Of a DNA stretch of 64,000 nt, positions 16,613-25,102 are shown piece by piece (within the stretch, counting starts at the first letter, position 1; the number at the start of each line of letters is the position of its first letter). The notes under the pieces were generated by a model. It saw only the letters and a list, made by a program, of their open reading frames with translations, was not told the origin of the DNA and did no database searches. The stretch covers positions 62,001 through 126,000 of the forward strand of contig JAILLF010000007.1 in NCBI GenBank assembly GCA_024693365.1. The letters are read 5' to 3'. The position numbers and the translations under genes are program-made. Source of the stretch: Acetatifactor sp. (lineage in GTDB: Bacteria; Bacillota; Clostridia; Lachnospirales; Lachnospiraceae).

Positions 16613-17017
16613 ATGTTGAAGCAAGTATCGATCTACGCAGAGAATAAGAAGGGTACCATGCAAAAGATCACGGGCATCCTTTTGGAGAATGACATTAACA
16701 TTTTGGGTTCCGTCACTAACGACAGTGCGGAGTACGGCATTATCCGCATGGTGGTGTCCGATGCCCAGAAGGCATTTGATTCACTTACGGCAGCTGGCTA
16801 CCTTTGCCGTTTGACCGACGTGATTGGAGTTGAGGTCGCAGACGAGGTAGGTAACCTGAACCATTTGTTAAAGGATTTGGAGCAGAGCAACATCAGCGTT
16901 GACTACCTGTACCTTTCCTTTAACCGTGAATCCGGGAAGCCCATTATGGTATTCCACTGCCTGGACACCGGTGAGGTCAAGGCATGCCTAAAGACGAAAG
17001 GATACACGGTTCTGTAG
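16613..17017 (+). CDS. Tandem ACT domain protein
   Basis: 134 residues made of two ACT units: the first about residues 1-65 (VSIYAENKKGTMQKITGIL, INILGSVTND), the second about 70-134 (VADEVGNLNHLLKDLEQSNI). ACT pairs bind amino acids. Stand-alone proteins of this kind in Firmicutes are usually presumed amino acid sensors, and no catalytic domain is attached. The ribosome site AAGGGAAGGA lies before ATG. The gene stands alone between the two-component system and the RNA methyltransferase genes; its partner is not evident. Confidence 0.85.
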   Translation: MLKQVSIYAENKKGTMQKITGILLENDINILGSVTNDSAEYGIIRMVVSDAQKAFDSLTAAGYLCRLTDVIGVEVADEVGNLNHLLKDLEQSNISVDYLYLSFNRESGKPIMVFHCLDTGEVKACLKTKGYTVL

Positions 17018-17068
17018 CTTGCGCGATTCCGGATTTTCAGCGGAAGACGTGGGAAAAGGGGGAAGGAA

Positions 17069-18472
17069 ATGCTTCCTGAGGCATTTTTGGAACGGATGCA
17101 AAAACAGCTGGGCGCTGAGTACGCTGAGTTCTTGGCAAGCTACGACAAGCCTAAGAACCAGGCATTGCGCCTGAATGCATTAAAAAAGACGGAGAGCGGA
17201 GAGAGCATGAAAGAGTGCCTGACCGCTCTTTTTCACATGGAGAAGGTTCCGTGGGCGCAAAGCGGATATTATTATGACGGGACGACCGGTCCGGGGAAGC
17301 ATCCCTATCATGAAGCCGGGCTGTATTACGTGCAGGAGCCCAGCGCCATGGCGCCGGCAGGCTTTTTGGACGTACGGCCCGGAGAACGGGTATTGGATCT
17401 CTGTGCTGCGCCAGGCGGTAAGAGCACGCAGATCGGCGCACTTCTTCGCGGTACGGGACTTCTTGTCAGCAATGAGATTCATCCTGCCAGGGCCAGAATC
17501 CTATCGGAGAACGTAGAGCGCATGGGAATTGCGGGAGTTTGCGTGACAAATGAGAGCCCGGAGAGACTGGCGGAAGCATTTCCGGCTTATTTTGACAAGA
17601 TCCTGGTGGATGCGCCGTGTTCCGGAGAGGGAATGTTCCGTAAAAATGAAATTGCCCTGACGGAGTGGAGCGAGGAGAACGTAAGACTTTGCGGGGAAAG
17701 GCAGGACGGCATTCTGGACGAAGCGGCCAAAATGCTCCGGCCGGGCGGAAGAATGGTCTACTCGACTTGTACCTTCGCTGAGTGGGAAAATGAGGGGAGC
17801 ATCGGCAGGTTTCTGGCAAGGCATCCCGAGTTTTCCTTGGCGCCAAACCTGCATTTTCAGGCGGGGGAGGGAAAGGAAATCCCGTTTGACGGAATGCTTA
17901 GGCTGTACCCGCACCAGATCCGGGGGGAGGGACATTTCCTGGCAGTGCTTCAGAAGGAAGGAGGCGTGCCGGACGGTTACCGCCCGCAGCCAGTGGGAGG
18001 CTACGCCAAACTTCTTCGGGAAAAAGACTGCAGGGAATGGATGGAATTTGAAAAGAGCACGCTTCGGCACGGTGTGGCGGAGTGCGTGTTTGGAGGGATG
18101 CGTCAGACGGGTTTTCTTCGCTTTGGCGATAATCTCTATCTTGTGCCGGAGGAATATCCGAATTTGAAGGGGCTAAAAGTTTTGCGCCCCGGATTGCATT
18201 TGGGTGAAGTGAAAAAAGACCGGTTTGAACCATCACATGCCCTTGCGCTTGCGCTTGGCGCGACAGACGTGCAGAATGCGTGGCGCATGAGCACAAAGGA
18301 TTATCTTCCCGTAGCCTATTTGGCGGGGCAGACGTTCCCTGCAGAAGGAACAAAGGGGTGGTACTTGATCTGCGTTGACGGCATTTCCCTGGGGTGGGGA
18401 AAGCTTGCGGGTAACGTGATGAAAAATCATTATCCCAAAGGGCTTCGCAAGGACGGGGGTGTCATCGCGTGA
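17069..18472 (+). CDS. RsmB/RsmF-type rRNA cytosine-C5 methyltransferase
   Basis: 467 residues. A NOL1/NOP2/Sun family S-adenosylmethionine enzyme. The SAM-binding motif is VLDLCAAPGGKSTQIGALL. The two Cys of the mechanism lie in DAPCSGEGMF and STCTFAEWENE. C-terminal to the catalytic domain is an RsmF-like region (YLAGQTFPAEGTKGWYLICV) that helps place rRNA. The target is probably 16S rRNA near the decoding site, by family knowledge. Its end overlaps the next gene (GTGA), so the two RNA methylases are likely co-translated. Confidence 0.9.
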   Translation: MLPEAFLERMQKQLGAEYAEFLASYDKPKNQALRLNALKKTESGESMKECLTALFHMEKVPWAQSGYYYDGTTGPGKHPYHEAGLYYVQEPSAMAPAGFLDVRPGERVLDLCAAPGGKSTQIGALLRGTGLLVSNEIHPARARILSENVERMGIAGVCVTNESPERLAEAFPAYFDKILVDAPCSGEGMFRKNEIALTEWSEENVRLCGERQDGILDEAAKMLRPGGRMVYSTCTFAEWENEGSIGRFLARHPEFSLAPNLHFQAGEGKEIPFDGMLRLYPHQIRGEGHFLAVLQKEGGVPDGYRPQPVGGYAKLLREKDCREWMEFEKSTLRHGVAECVFGGMRQTGFLRFGDNLYLVPEEYPNLKGLKVLRPGLHLGEVKKDRFEPSHALALALGATDVQNAWRMSTKDYLPVAYLAGQTFPAEGTKGWYLICVDGISLGWGKLAGNVMKNHYPKGLRKDGGVIA

Positions 18473-19323
18473 ACTGGATTGAGATCAAGGACGTAAACGC
18501 GCCGGAACTGGACGTGTTTGCCAGAAGTTCGGAGGCTGAGCTGTATCATTATTTCGAGCCGGAATTGGGAGTTTTTATTGCGGAGAGCGCCAACGTGGTC
18601 CTGCGGGCGCTGGAGGCAGGCTATGAACCGCTGTCCCTTCTCGTGGAAGCGCAGAGAGTGGAAAAAGAGGGGAAACCCGTATTTGAAAAGATTGAGGAAC
18701 TCTTTGGCAAAGAAAAGCTGGAGAGTATTCCCGTTTACGTTGCGCCTCATGAAACCGTGACGCTTCTTACCGGATACAGTCTGGTGCGCGGACTCTGGGC
18801 CGTGATGCAAAGGAAGCCTTTGTCGGAGCTTTCAAGGTTTTGTGAGGGAAAGAGACGACTGGCAGTGCTTTATGACGTGGTCAACCCTACCAACGTGGGC
18901 GCGATCATCCGGTCTGCGGCGGCTCTTGGCATGGACGGCGTGGTTTTGACGAAAGGCAGCGTCAATCCTCTGACCAGACGGGCGGCGCGGGTTAGCATGG
19001 GAACGGTGTTCCAGATTCCCTGGACCGTAGCTCAAAGTGATGAGTGCGGTGGTCCGGATTTTATTGCGAAGTTGGGAGGCTTGGGTTTTCAAACGGTGGC
19101 GATGGCCCTGACGAAAGACAGCGTCAGCGTGCGCGACAAAAGGCTGAAGGAAGCGGAGAGACTTGCCATAGTGCTTGGCACGGAAGGGGACGGCCTCCCT
19201 AAGGACGTCATGCAGGCGTGCGATTACCGCGTGATGATTCCCATGTATCACGGCGTGGATTCCTTGAACGTAGCGGCAGCCAGCGCGCTGGCTTTCTGGG
19301 AATTGAATTTGCTCAATATTTGA
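18469..19323 (+). CDS. TrmH/SpoU family RNA 2'-O-ribose methyltransferase
   Basis: 284 residues. An N-terminal substrate-binding domain of about 100 residues, then the knotted SPOUT domain with VVNPTNVGAIIRSAAALG (motif 1), IVLGTEGDGLP (motif 2) and HGVDSLNVAAASALAFWEL (motif 3, the SAM-binding trefoil knot). It methylates a ribose 2'-OH in rRNA or tRNA; the exact site cannot be read. The GTG start overlaps the previous stop. The promoter of the next gene begins inside its last codons. Confidence 0.9.
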   Translation: MNWIEIKDVNAPELDVFARSSEAELYHYFEPELGVFIAESANVVLRALEAGYEPLSLLVEAQRVEKEGKPVFEKIEELFGKEKLESIPVYVAPHETVTLLTGYSLVRGLWAVMQRKPLSELSRFCEGKRRLAVLYDVVNPTNVGAIIRSAAALGMDGVVLTKGSVNPLTRRAARVSMGTVFQIPWTVAQSDECGGPDFIAKLGGLGFQTVAMALTKDSVSVRDKRLKEAERLAIVLGTEGDGLPKDVMQACDYRVMIPMYHGVDSLNVAAASALAFWELNLLNI

Positions 19324-19348
19324 TTTTGGAGCCCCAAAGTGCTATAAT
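19320..19348 (+). promoter_or_regulatory. SigmaA-type promoter for the GGDEF gene
   Basis: TTGATT (overlapping the previous stop codon), 17-base spacer, perfect TATAAT, 62 bases before the GTG start. Confidence 0.7.
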
Positions 19349-19410
19349 ATATTGACATTCGCAAAAACGCGACAGTTTTGAACGAATCCGCATGGGAAAG
19401 GAGGAACGGC

Positions 19411-20826
19411 GTGGATTTCCAGAAATTTGTTGATGGCATAAAATCTATGACCTGTGTCATTTCCGTGGAAAAGAGCGGAAATACTTACGGGAAAATTCGC
19501 ATCGTCGCGGTAAATCAAGCGTTCGTTGACTCCGTGGAAAACTTGGATCGTTTCTTGACGGTGACTGGCGTGGAAAAGTTTATTCCCAACAGTGAATATC
19601 AGAAATACTTTCCGAAGGACGCAAATTTTGAGGATTCTTGCTACCGGTGCGCGATCCTAAAGCAACCAATCCATAATTACGTCCACCCGGTAATATATGA
19701 TTTTTGGTTTCATCTTTTTATGTTGCCGATTGCGTCCGACGATGAAAATATTGGGTACTGCACGTATACGCGGGAAATCTCCCGGGAGACGAGTACTTCA
19801 AAAATGACGCAGACGTCATATGAGACCGCATCGGCCGTTTTGAATACGTGCATTAAGCTGCGTGGAGCTGTGGATTTTGAAAAAACCATCCAGGAAGTGA
19901 TGGATGACATCCGGAAAATCTGTAATGCCAGACATTGCTGTCTACTTCAAGTGGATTTTAGCGATCGCAAATGTAAGGTGCTTGCAGATGCCTATTCGGG
20001 AGCGGAAGCGAGAAGGCCCATGAAACACTGGGAGGATCAAGAGCACTTTGAGTTGGTCAACTCTTGGTCGGATCTGATTGGCGAAAGCAATAGCCTGATC
20101 GCAATGAATAAGCAGGACATGGAACGCATCAGGGAGGCCAATCCGAATTGGCATGCCTCACTGAGGAAGGCCAGCGTGGAAAGCATTGCGCTTTTTCCCC
20201 TAAAGGCAAGGGGCGAGCTCTTGGGATACATTTGGGCGACTAATTTCGAGGTAAATGGCAAGAGTAATATCAAGGAAACGTTGGAACTGACCACGTTTTT
20301 CCTGGCATCGGAGATTTCAGGCTATCAGATGTTCGACCGGCTTAGGATCTTAAGCACCATGGACATGCTGACGGGCGTGTATAACAGAAACGAAATGAAC
20401 AACCGCGTGGACCGTCTGAGCGGCGGAGCGGAAGGAAGCGGTAAGCCCATTGGCGTTGTATTTGCTGACTTAAATGGCTTGAAGCGCGTGAATGACACGG
20501 AAGGTCACCTTGCGGGAGACCTGCTTTTGAAGAATGCATCCATGTTATTGAAGAGCGTTTTTGTGGAAAATGAGATTTATCGTGCCGGCGGAGACGAGTT
20601 TATGGTTTTGATCGAGGATGCCACGCCGCAGCTGTTGGAATGGCAGGCCGAAAGGATCAAAAATCAGGCGGGAGTCTATAAGGACGTCAGCTTTTCCGTT
20701 GGCTATTGTTATGAGACGGATGGAAGGAACGTACACAGGGCATTAAAGATCGCTGACCAGAGAATGTACGCGGACAAAGAAAGGTATTATGCGCTGTATC
20801 CGGAATTGCGCAGGGGTATCTTATGA
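19411..20826 (+). CDS. Diguanylate cyclase with PAS- and GAF-like sensor regions
   Basis: 471 residues, no membrane segment. Residues about 1-130 resemble a PAS domain, and about 150-300 a GAF domain (RKICNARHCCLLQV, LFPLKARGELLGYIWA). The GGDEF domain (about 315-470) has LTGVYNRNEMN, VVFADLNGLKRVND and an intact RAGGDEFMVL active site, so it should make c-di-GMP. I see no RxxD inhibitory site just before GGDEF. The GTG start is set by AAAGGAGG 6 bases upstream. The end overlaps the pseudouridine synthase gene. The ligand of the sensor part is unknown. Confidence 0.88.
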   Translation: MDFQKFVDGIKSMTCVISVEKSGNTYGKIRIVAVNQAFVDSVENLDRFLTVTGVEKFIPNSEYQKYFPKDANFEDSCYRCAILKQPIHNYVHPVIYDFWFHLFMLPIASDDENIGYCTYTREISRETSTSKMTQTSYETASAVLNTCIKLRGAVDFEKTIQEVMDDIRKICNARHCCLLQVDFSDRKCKVLADAYSGAEARRPMKHWEDQEHFELVNSWSDLIGESNSLIAMNKQDMERIREANPNWHASLRKASVESIALFPLKARGELLGYIWATNFEVNGKSNIKETLELTTFFLASEISGYQMFDRLRILSTMDMLTGVYNRNEMNNRVDRLSGGAEGSGKPIGVVFADLNGLKRVNDTEGHLAGDLLLKNASMLLKSVFVENEIYRAGGDEFMVLIEDATPQLLEWQAERIKNQAGVYKDVSFSVGYCYETDGRNVHRALKIADQRMYADKERYYALYPELRRGIL

Positions 20827-21497
20827 GCCTTAAGATCATATATGAGGATGAAGAGATCCTGGTAGTACGTAAGCCTGCAGGCCTTGCAACGCAGAGCGCA
20901 GGCGTAGGGCAGGCAGACGTGGTAAGTGAGCTGAAACGCCATTTGTCAAAGACGAAGAAGGCGCCGTATTTAGGCGTGATCCACAGACTGGACCAGCCGG
21001 TGGAGGGACTTCTGGTTTTTGCAAAGACGCCGCGGGCGGCGGCCAGTCTTACCAGGCAGCTGCAGGCGGGCGTCCTGAATAAGACGTACCTGGCGGTCAC
21101 GTTTGGCAAACCATTGGCAGGGGAAGCGGATCTGAAGGATTATCTTTGGAAGGACGGGAACGTGGCGCGCGTTGCCGGCGAGTGCGACAGGGAGCGCCTG
21201 GGAGCAAAAGAAGCGAGATTACGTTACCGCGTCCTTGGCTCTGACGGGGAGACGGCGCTTTTGGAAATTCAGATTGAAACGGGCCGGTTCCACCAGATCA
21301 GAGCTCAGCTTTCTCACGCAGGCTTTCCCATACTGGGAGATCAAAAATACGGAAACGAGGCATCTCTTGCCGCAGGCAGGGCGCGAAACGTAAGGAACGT
21401 AGCGCTGATCGCGAAGGATCTTGAACTGAGGCACCCCGTTACGAAAAAAAGCATGCGCTGGGAAATCGAGCCGGAACAAATAATATTCAAAAAATAG
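20823..21497 (+). CDS. RluA family pseudouridine synthase
   Basis: 224 residues. It converts uridine to pseudouridine in rRNA or tRNA. Motif I is IIYEDEEILVVRKPAGL; motif II is GVIHRLDQPVEGLLVFAK with catalytic Asp57; motif III is IETGRFHQIRAQLSHAGFP. There is no N-terminal S4 domain, so it is the short form. The ATG overlaps the previous stop (ATGA), so it is probably translated with the GGDEF gene, an odd pairing that is likely only positional. Confidence 0.9.
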   Translation: MSLKIIYEDEEILVVRKPAGLATQSAGVGQADVVSELKRHLSKTKKAPYLGVIHRLDQPVEGLLVFAKTPRAAASLTRQLQAGVLNKTYLAVTFGKPLAGEADLKDYLWKDGNVARVAGECDRERLGAKEARLRYRVLGSDGETALLEIQIETGRFHQIRAQLSHAGFPILGDQKYGNEASLAAGRARNVRNVALIAKDLELRHPVTKKSMRWEIEPEQIIFKK

Positions 21498-21548
21498 TCC
21501 ATACTAGCTTTAAGGGATCGCTGAAGCGAGACGGTAAAGGAGCTGGGG

Positions 21549-22562
21549 ATGGAAACGTTTTTGGGGAAAATGAAGCAAAGTAGTTTGGGCATACTGCTCC
21601 TTGAAACGGGAGCAGTATTTTTGTTTTTAAAATATCTGGCGCCTCTTGTCTCGCCCGTTCTGGCGGCAATGCTGTTTTTGACTATTTTTGGCTCCCTTTT
21701 ACAGAAAATGCAAAAGCTCCGCATCCATCGTCAGGTGGGAGCAGTGGCACTTCTTTTGGCAGCCCTCGCCGCAGCGGGGATTGTATTTGGGGTTTTATGG
21801 CACTGTTTTTGGAAGGAGTGGCCCGTCATGGCCATGCAGGCAGAAAGCTGGAGAAATGGTTTGCCGGATTGGGCAGGCGAATGGGTGGACCGGATCGCCC
21901 GGGAGCTATGGCGCTATGCGGCAGAACTGGAAAGGGGAATGATGGGCGGCGTGCTCCGGTATGCCGGGAAGGCAGCAGCTCTCGGCGGCTATCTGGCTAC
22001 TTTTTTGATCGCGGTGATCTTGCTTGCGAAGGATTATGACGAGATGATGAACCGCTTGCTCGACAGGGAGGATTGTCATTTGTTGTTGTCCGTTATCTGC
22101 GGCGTCATCCGCTACGTAGCAGTCTATGTTAAGGCGCAGTTTGTCATCATGAGCATGATCGCCGGACTTTGTGCCATTGGACTTTGTTTGGCGGGAACGT
22201 CGCAGGGAGTGTTTTTGGGGTTTTTGGCGGGTGCTCTCGATGCCCTTCCGTTCATTGGTACGGGAATTGTCCTGATGCCGCTTGCCATAGTGGAATTCTT
22301 GGGTGGAAGGACGGTGGCAGCCTTGGCATGCGTGGGTTTGTACGTGACGTGCATTTTGTTGCGTGAGACAATGGAGCCTAAGCTGATCGGGAAAAGGATT
22401 GGCGTTCGCCCCATATGGATCCTCATCAGTCTTTACGTGGGCATCCGGCTGTTTGGCGTGGCGGGAATCATTAAGGGGCCCTTGGGATTTATTATTTTGT
22501 GGGAACTGAAACGTCAGTCCGAGCAAAGCGCGGCCAGGGAAATGACCGTGGTAAAGGAATAA
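21549..22562 (+). CDS. AI-2E family transporter (putative permease)
   Basis: 337 residues with seven to eight hydrophobic segments in the PerM/YdiK order. The family signature near the C-terminus is clear: LDALPFIGTGIVLMPLA, then RETMEPKLIGKRIGV, then LISLYVGIRLFGVAGI. Members include the AI-2 exporter TqsA and sodium/proton antiporters; many are of unknown substrate. The amphipathic region around EWPVMAMQAESWR matches the extracellular stretch typical of the family. AAAGGAG lies 6 bases before ATG. Confidence 0.88.
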   Translation: METFLGKMKQSSLGILLLETGAVFLFLKYLAPLVSPVLAAMLFLTIFGSLLQKMQKLRIHRQVGAVALLLAALAAAGIVFGVLWHCFWKEWPVMAMQAESWRNGLPDWAGEWVDRIARELWRYAAELERGMMGGVLRYAGKAAALGGYLATFLIAVILLAKDYDEMMNRLLDREDCHLLLSVICGVIRYVAVYVKAQFVIMSMIAGLCAIGLCLAGTSQGVFLGFLAGALDALPFIGTGIVLMPLAIVEFLGGRTVAALACVGLYVTCILLRETMEPKLIGKRIGVRPIWILISLYVGIRLFGVAGIIKGPLGFIILWELKRQSEQSAAREMTVVKE

Positions 22563-22713
22563 AATGACAAATAATGGAAAATAATAATCAAAAAAGTTAA
22601 GAAGAAGAGGAGACGAATTCCTAAAAAGATGATAAAATATAATCAGTAATCTTTTTTGGCGGATGTTTTTGCGCTTATGGGCGGAAACTGGTTTGAGAAG
22701 AAAGGGGTATTTC

Positions 22714-23850
22714 ATGGAAAAAAGAAGATTTGAGAAACTTGGAATTGACGTTTCCCTTTTGGGATTTGGATGTATGAGATTTCCCACGGGTCCTGACGGT
22801 AAGATTGATCAGGTGTTGGCTGAGCAGATGATGGACAAGGCCATTGCAGCCGGCGTAAACTACATAGACACCGCGTATCCCTATCATGGAGGCGAGAGTG
22901 AGACTTTTGTTGGGAAGGTTTTGAAGAAGTATCCCCGCGATTCCTTCTATCTTGCGACAAAGCTCCCCTGTTGGAACGTAAATCAGATCTCGGACGTGGA
23001 CAGGCTGTTCAATGAACAGCTTGGAAAGCTTCAGGTAGATTACGTTGATTTTTACCTGATGCATGCCATGAATAAGGGAAGCTGGGACAAGATGGTTGGC
23101 CTTGGCGTCGTAGAGCGCCTGGAGGAATTGAAGGCAGAGGGCAAGATCAAATATCTGGGATTCTCTTTCCATGACGGCTACGAGACTTTTGAAGAGATCA
23201 TAAATTACAAGGATTGGGATTTCTGCCAGATTCAGCTGAATTACATGGATACGGAGGAACAGGCTGGCCTAAAGGGCTATCGGCTTGCGGAGGAGAAAGG
23301 CATTCCCCTGACGATCATGGAGCCCATCAAGGGTGGTTCGCTGGCGAATTTCTCACAGGATATCATGGACGTGTTCCATGCGGTAAAACCTGGTGCGTCC
23401 GCGGCTTCCATCGCACTGCGCTACGTGGCTACCATGCCCAATATCCTTACCGTACTCAGCGGCATGTCCACCATGGAACAGGTGGAGGACAACCTGAAGA
23501 CTTTTATGAACTTTGAGCCTATGGAGGAGAAGGAATATCAGGCCATTGAGAAGGTAAAGGAGATCATGAACAGCCGCATCCAGAACGGATGCACCGGGTG
23601 CCGGTATTGCATGCCCTGTCCTTTCGGCGTAGACATTCCAGGAAATTTTAGCTGTTGGAACCGCTATCACATGTATCAGAACTACAATGTTGTCAATTGG
23701 CAGTGGGAGAACATGGGCCGCGAGGGCAAGCAGGCGAAGAACTGCAAGGAGTGCGGCAAGTGCGAGAAGGCATGTCCTCAGCATTTGGCAATCCGTGAAG
23801 ATTTAAAGAAGGTTCAGGCAGACTTGGACAAGAAGGAAATGATCCTCTAA
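22714..23850 (+). CDS. Aldo/keto reductase with C-terminal 4Fe-4S region
   Basis: 378 residues. The TIM-barrel AKR domain (1-280) has the catalytic tetrad Asp and Tyr in YIDTAYPY, Lys in LATKLPCW and His in FYLMHAMN, plus a late cofactor region IALRYVATMPNILTVLSGM. The C-terminal about 80 residues carry two Cys clusters, CTGCRYCMPCPFGV and CKECGKCEKACP, which should hold iron-sulfur clusters. This fused form is common in anaerobic Clostridia. Start ATG 22714 follows AAAGGGG. A strong terminator follows. Confidence 0.92.
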   Translation: MEKRRFEKLGIDVSLLGFGCMRFPTGPDGKIDQVLAEQMMDKAIAAGVNYIDTAYPYHGGESETFVGKVLKKYPRDSFYLATKLPCWNVNQISDVDRLFNEQLGKLQVDYVDFYLMHAMNKGSWDKMVGLGVVERLEELKAEGKIKYLGFSFHDGYETFEEIINYKDWDFCQIQLNYMDTEEQAGLKGYRLAEEKGIPLTIMEPIKGGSLANFSQDIMDVFHAVKPGASAASIALRYVATMPNILTVLSGMSTMEQVEDNLKTFMNFEPMEEKEYQAIEKVKEIMNSRIQNGCTGCRYCMPCPFGVDIPGNFSCWNRYHMYQNYNVVNWQWENMGREGKQAKNCKECGKCEKACPQHLAIREDLKKVQADLDKKEMIL

Positions 23851-23873
23851 TCTCATTAACGTGACGTATACGG

Positions 23874-23903
23874 AAGGAACCGCTTTGGGGCGGTTCCTTT
23901 TTT
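23874..23903 (+). terminator. Intrinsic terminator after the aldo/keto reductase
   Basis: AAGGAACCGC pairs with GCGGTTCCTT around a six-base loop, followed by a T run. Confidence 0.9.
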
Positions 23904-23970
23904 ATCGAAAAAGCGCGATTTTCCCATCAGTTACGGTGATTAAAGGCTAGTAAAAATAACGCGCTCATGA

Positions 23971-24046
23971 TATAATGAAGCAAAATCACTTGCTTGCAAG
24001 GGTGATTTTGCGAATTGGATCATAAACCGAAGGTTTATGATATAAT
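23971..24046 (+). promoter_or_regulatory. Hairpin-rich promoter region of the GT2 gene
   Basis: Two extended -10 boxes (TGATATAAT at 23968-23976 and 24038-24046) flank two inverted repeats. The first pairs GCAAAATCAC (23980) with GTGATTTTGC (24002). The second pairs ATCATAAACC (24019) with GGTTTATGAT (24032) around GAA, and its right arm runs into the second -10 box. No good -35 is seen. It may be an operator or RNA structure. Confidence 0.45.
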
Positions 24047-24110
24047 AAACATAGAATGCATGTTTATACCCTAAAGTAAGTATCGCAAGGAGATTTATTT
24101 AGGAGGAATT

Positions 24111-25055
24111 ATGGACAAGATTGCGGTGTTGATCCCCTGTTATAACGAGGGAAAAACCATCGGAAAAGTGATAGATGACTGGAAGGCAGCGCTCCCGGAA
24201 GCAGTCATCTACGTATATGACAATAATTCGACGGACAACACGGCGGCTGAAGCGGTGCAGCATGGGGCCGTTCTTCGAAAGGAACGCCTGCAGGGGAAGG
24301 GTAACGTTATCCGCAGGATGTTCCGGGAGATTGACGCAAAGGCTTACGTCATGGTGGACGGAGATGACACGTATCCGGCGGAATACGGGCGCGAGATGGT
24401 AAATCTTGTTTTGGAGGAAAACGTGGACATGGTCATCGGGGACAGACTCTCGTCCACCTATTTTACGGAAAACAAGAGACCGTTTCACAACTTTGGCAAT
24501 TCTTTTGTGAGAAAGAGCATCAATACCCTGTTTCAATCGAACGTAAAGGATATCATGACCGGATACAGGGCATTCAGTTATTTGTTTGTGAAATCCTTCC
24601 CCGTTTTGTCCAAAGGCTTTGAGATTGAGACGGAAATGACGATACATTGTCTGGACAAGAACATGTCCGTGGCAAACGTGGTGGTGGAGTACCGGGATCG
24701 TCCGGACGGCAGCGTTTCCAAGTTAAACACGGTGCCGGACGGGATCAAGGTGATCGGCATGATTGTCAGACTTTATAAGAACTACAAACCGCTGGCGTTC
24801 TTTGGCGCACTTGCCGCGTTGCTTACGCTGGTGGCGGTGATCGGCATGGTTCCGATTTTGATCACGTACGTTGAGACGGGGTTGGTTCCGAGGTTCCCGA
24901 CGCTGATCACTTGCGGATTTGTCATGGTAGCGGCTTTGCTTTCTTTTTTCTGCGGGCTGCAGCTACAGACCATCCGCCAGCAGAACAGACAGAACTTTGA
25001 ATATCGGTTGTTGGAGGTTGAAGCGAACCTTCACTTGCAAGAAGGCGATGAATAA
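24111..25055 (+). CDS. Family 2 glycosyltransferase, DPM1-like, membrane-anchored
   Basis: 314 residues. The GT-A catalytic domain (1-220) has VLIPCYNEGKTIGKVID, the nucleotide-binding acidic motif MVDGDDTYP and FEIETEMTIHCL. Two membrane helices (about 230-285) and a short charged tail follow. This is the layout of glycosyltransferases that load sugars on polyprenyl phosphate. The donor and acceptor cannot be read. AGGAGG lies before ATG. The EAL gene starts 47 bases downstream on the same strand, so the two are probably co-transcribed. Confidence 0.88.
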   Translation: MDKIAVLIPCYNEGKTIGKVIDDWKAALPEAVIYVYDNNSTDNTAAEAVQHGAVLRKERLQGKGNVIRRMFREIDAKAYVMVDGDDTYPAEYGREMVNLVLEENVDMVIGDRLSSTYFTENKRPFHNFGNSFVRKSINTLFQSNVKDIMTGYRAFSYLFVKSFPVLSKGFEIETEMTIHCLDKNMSVANVVVEYRDRPDGSVSKLNTVPDGIKVIGMIVRLYKNYKPLAFFGALAALLTLVAVIGMVPILITYVETGLVPRFPTLITCGFVMVAALLSFFCGLQLQTIRQQNRQNFEYRLLEVEANLHLQEGDE

Positions 25056-25102
25056 GGTAATTGCATCTGAAACCCGCAATTGGATTGACGGAGGATGATG
25101 AT

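Noticed and set aside
21906..22787. Long minus-strand open frame (293 codons)
   Set aside because: Antisense to the AI-2E family permease and the start of the aldo/keto reductase; Lys/His/Gln-rich, no domain pattern.
23851..24110. c-di-GMP riboswitch before the GT2-EAL operon
   Set aside because: Hairpins are present, but I cannot match the GEMM-I core or tetraloop receptor pattern.
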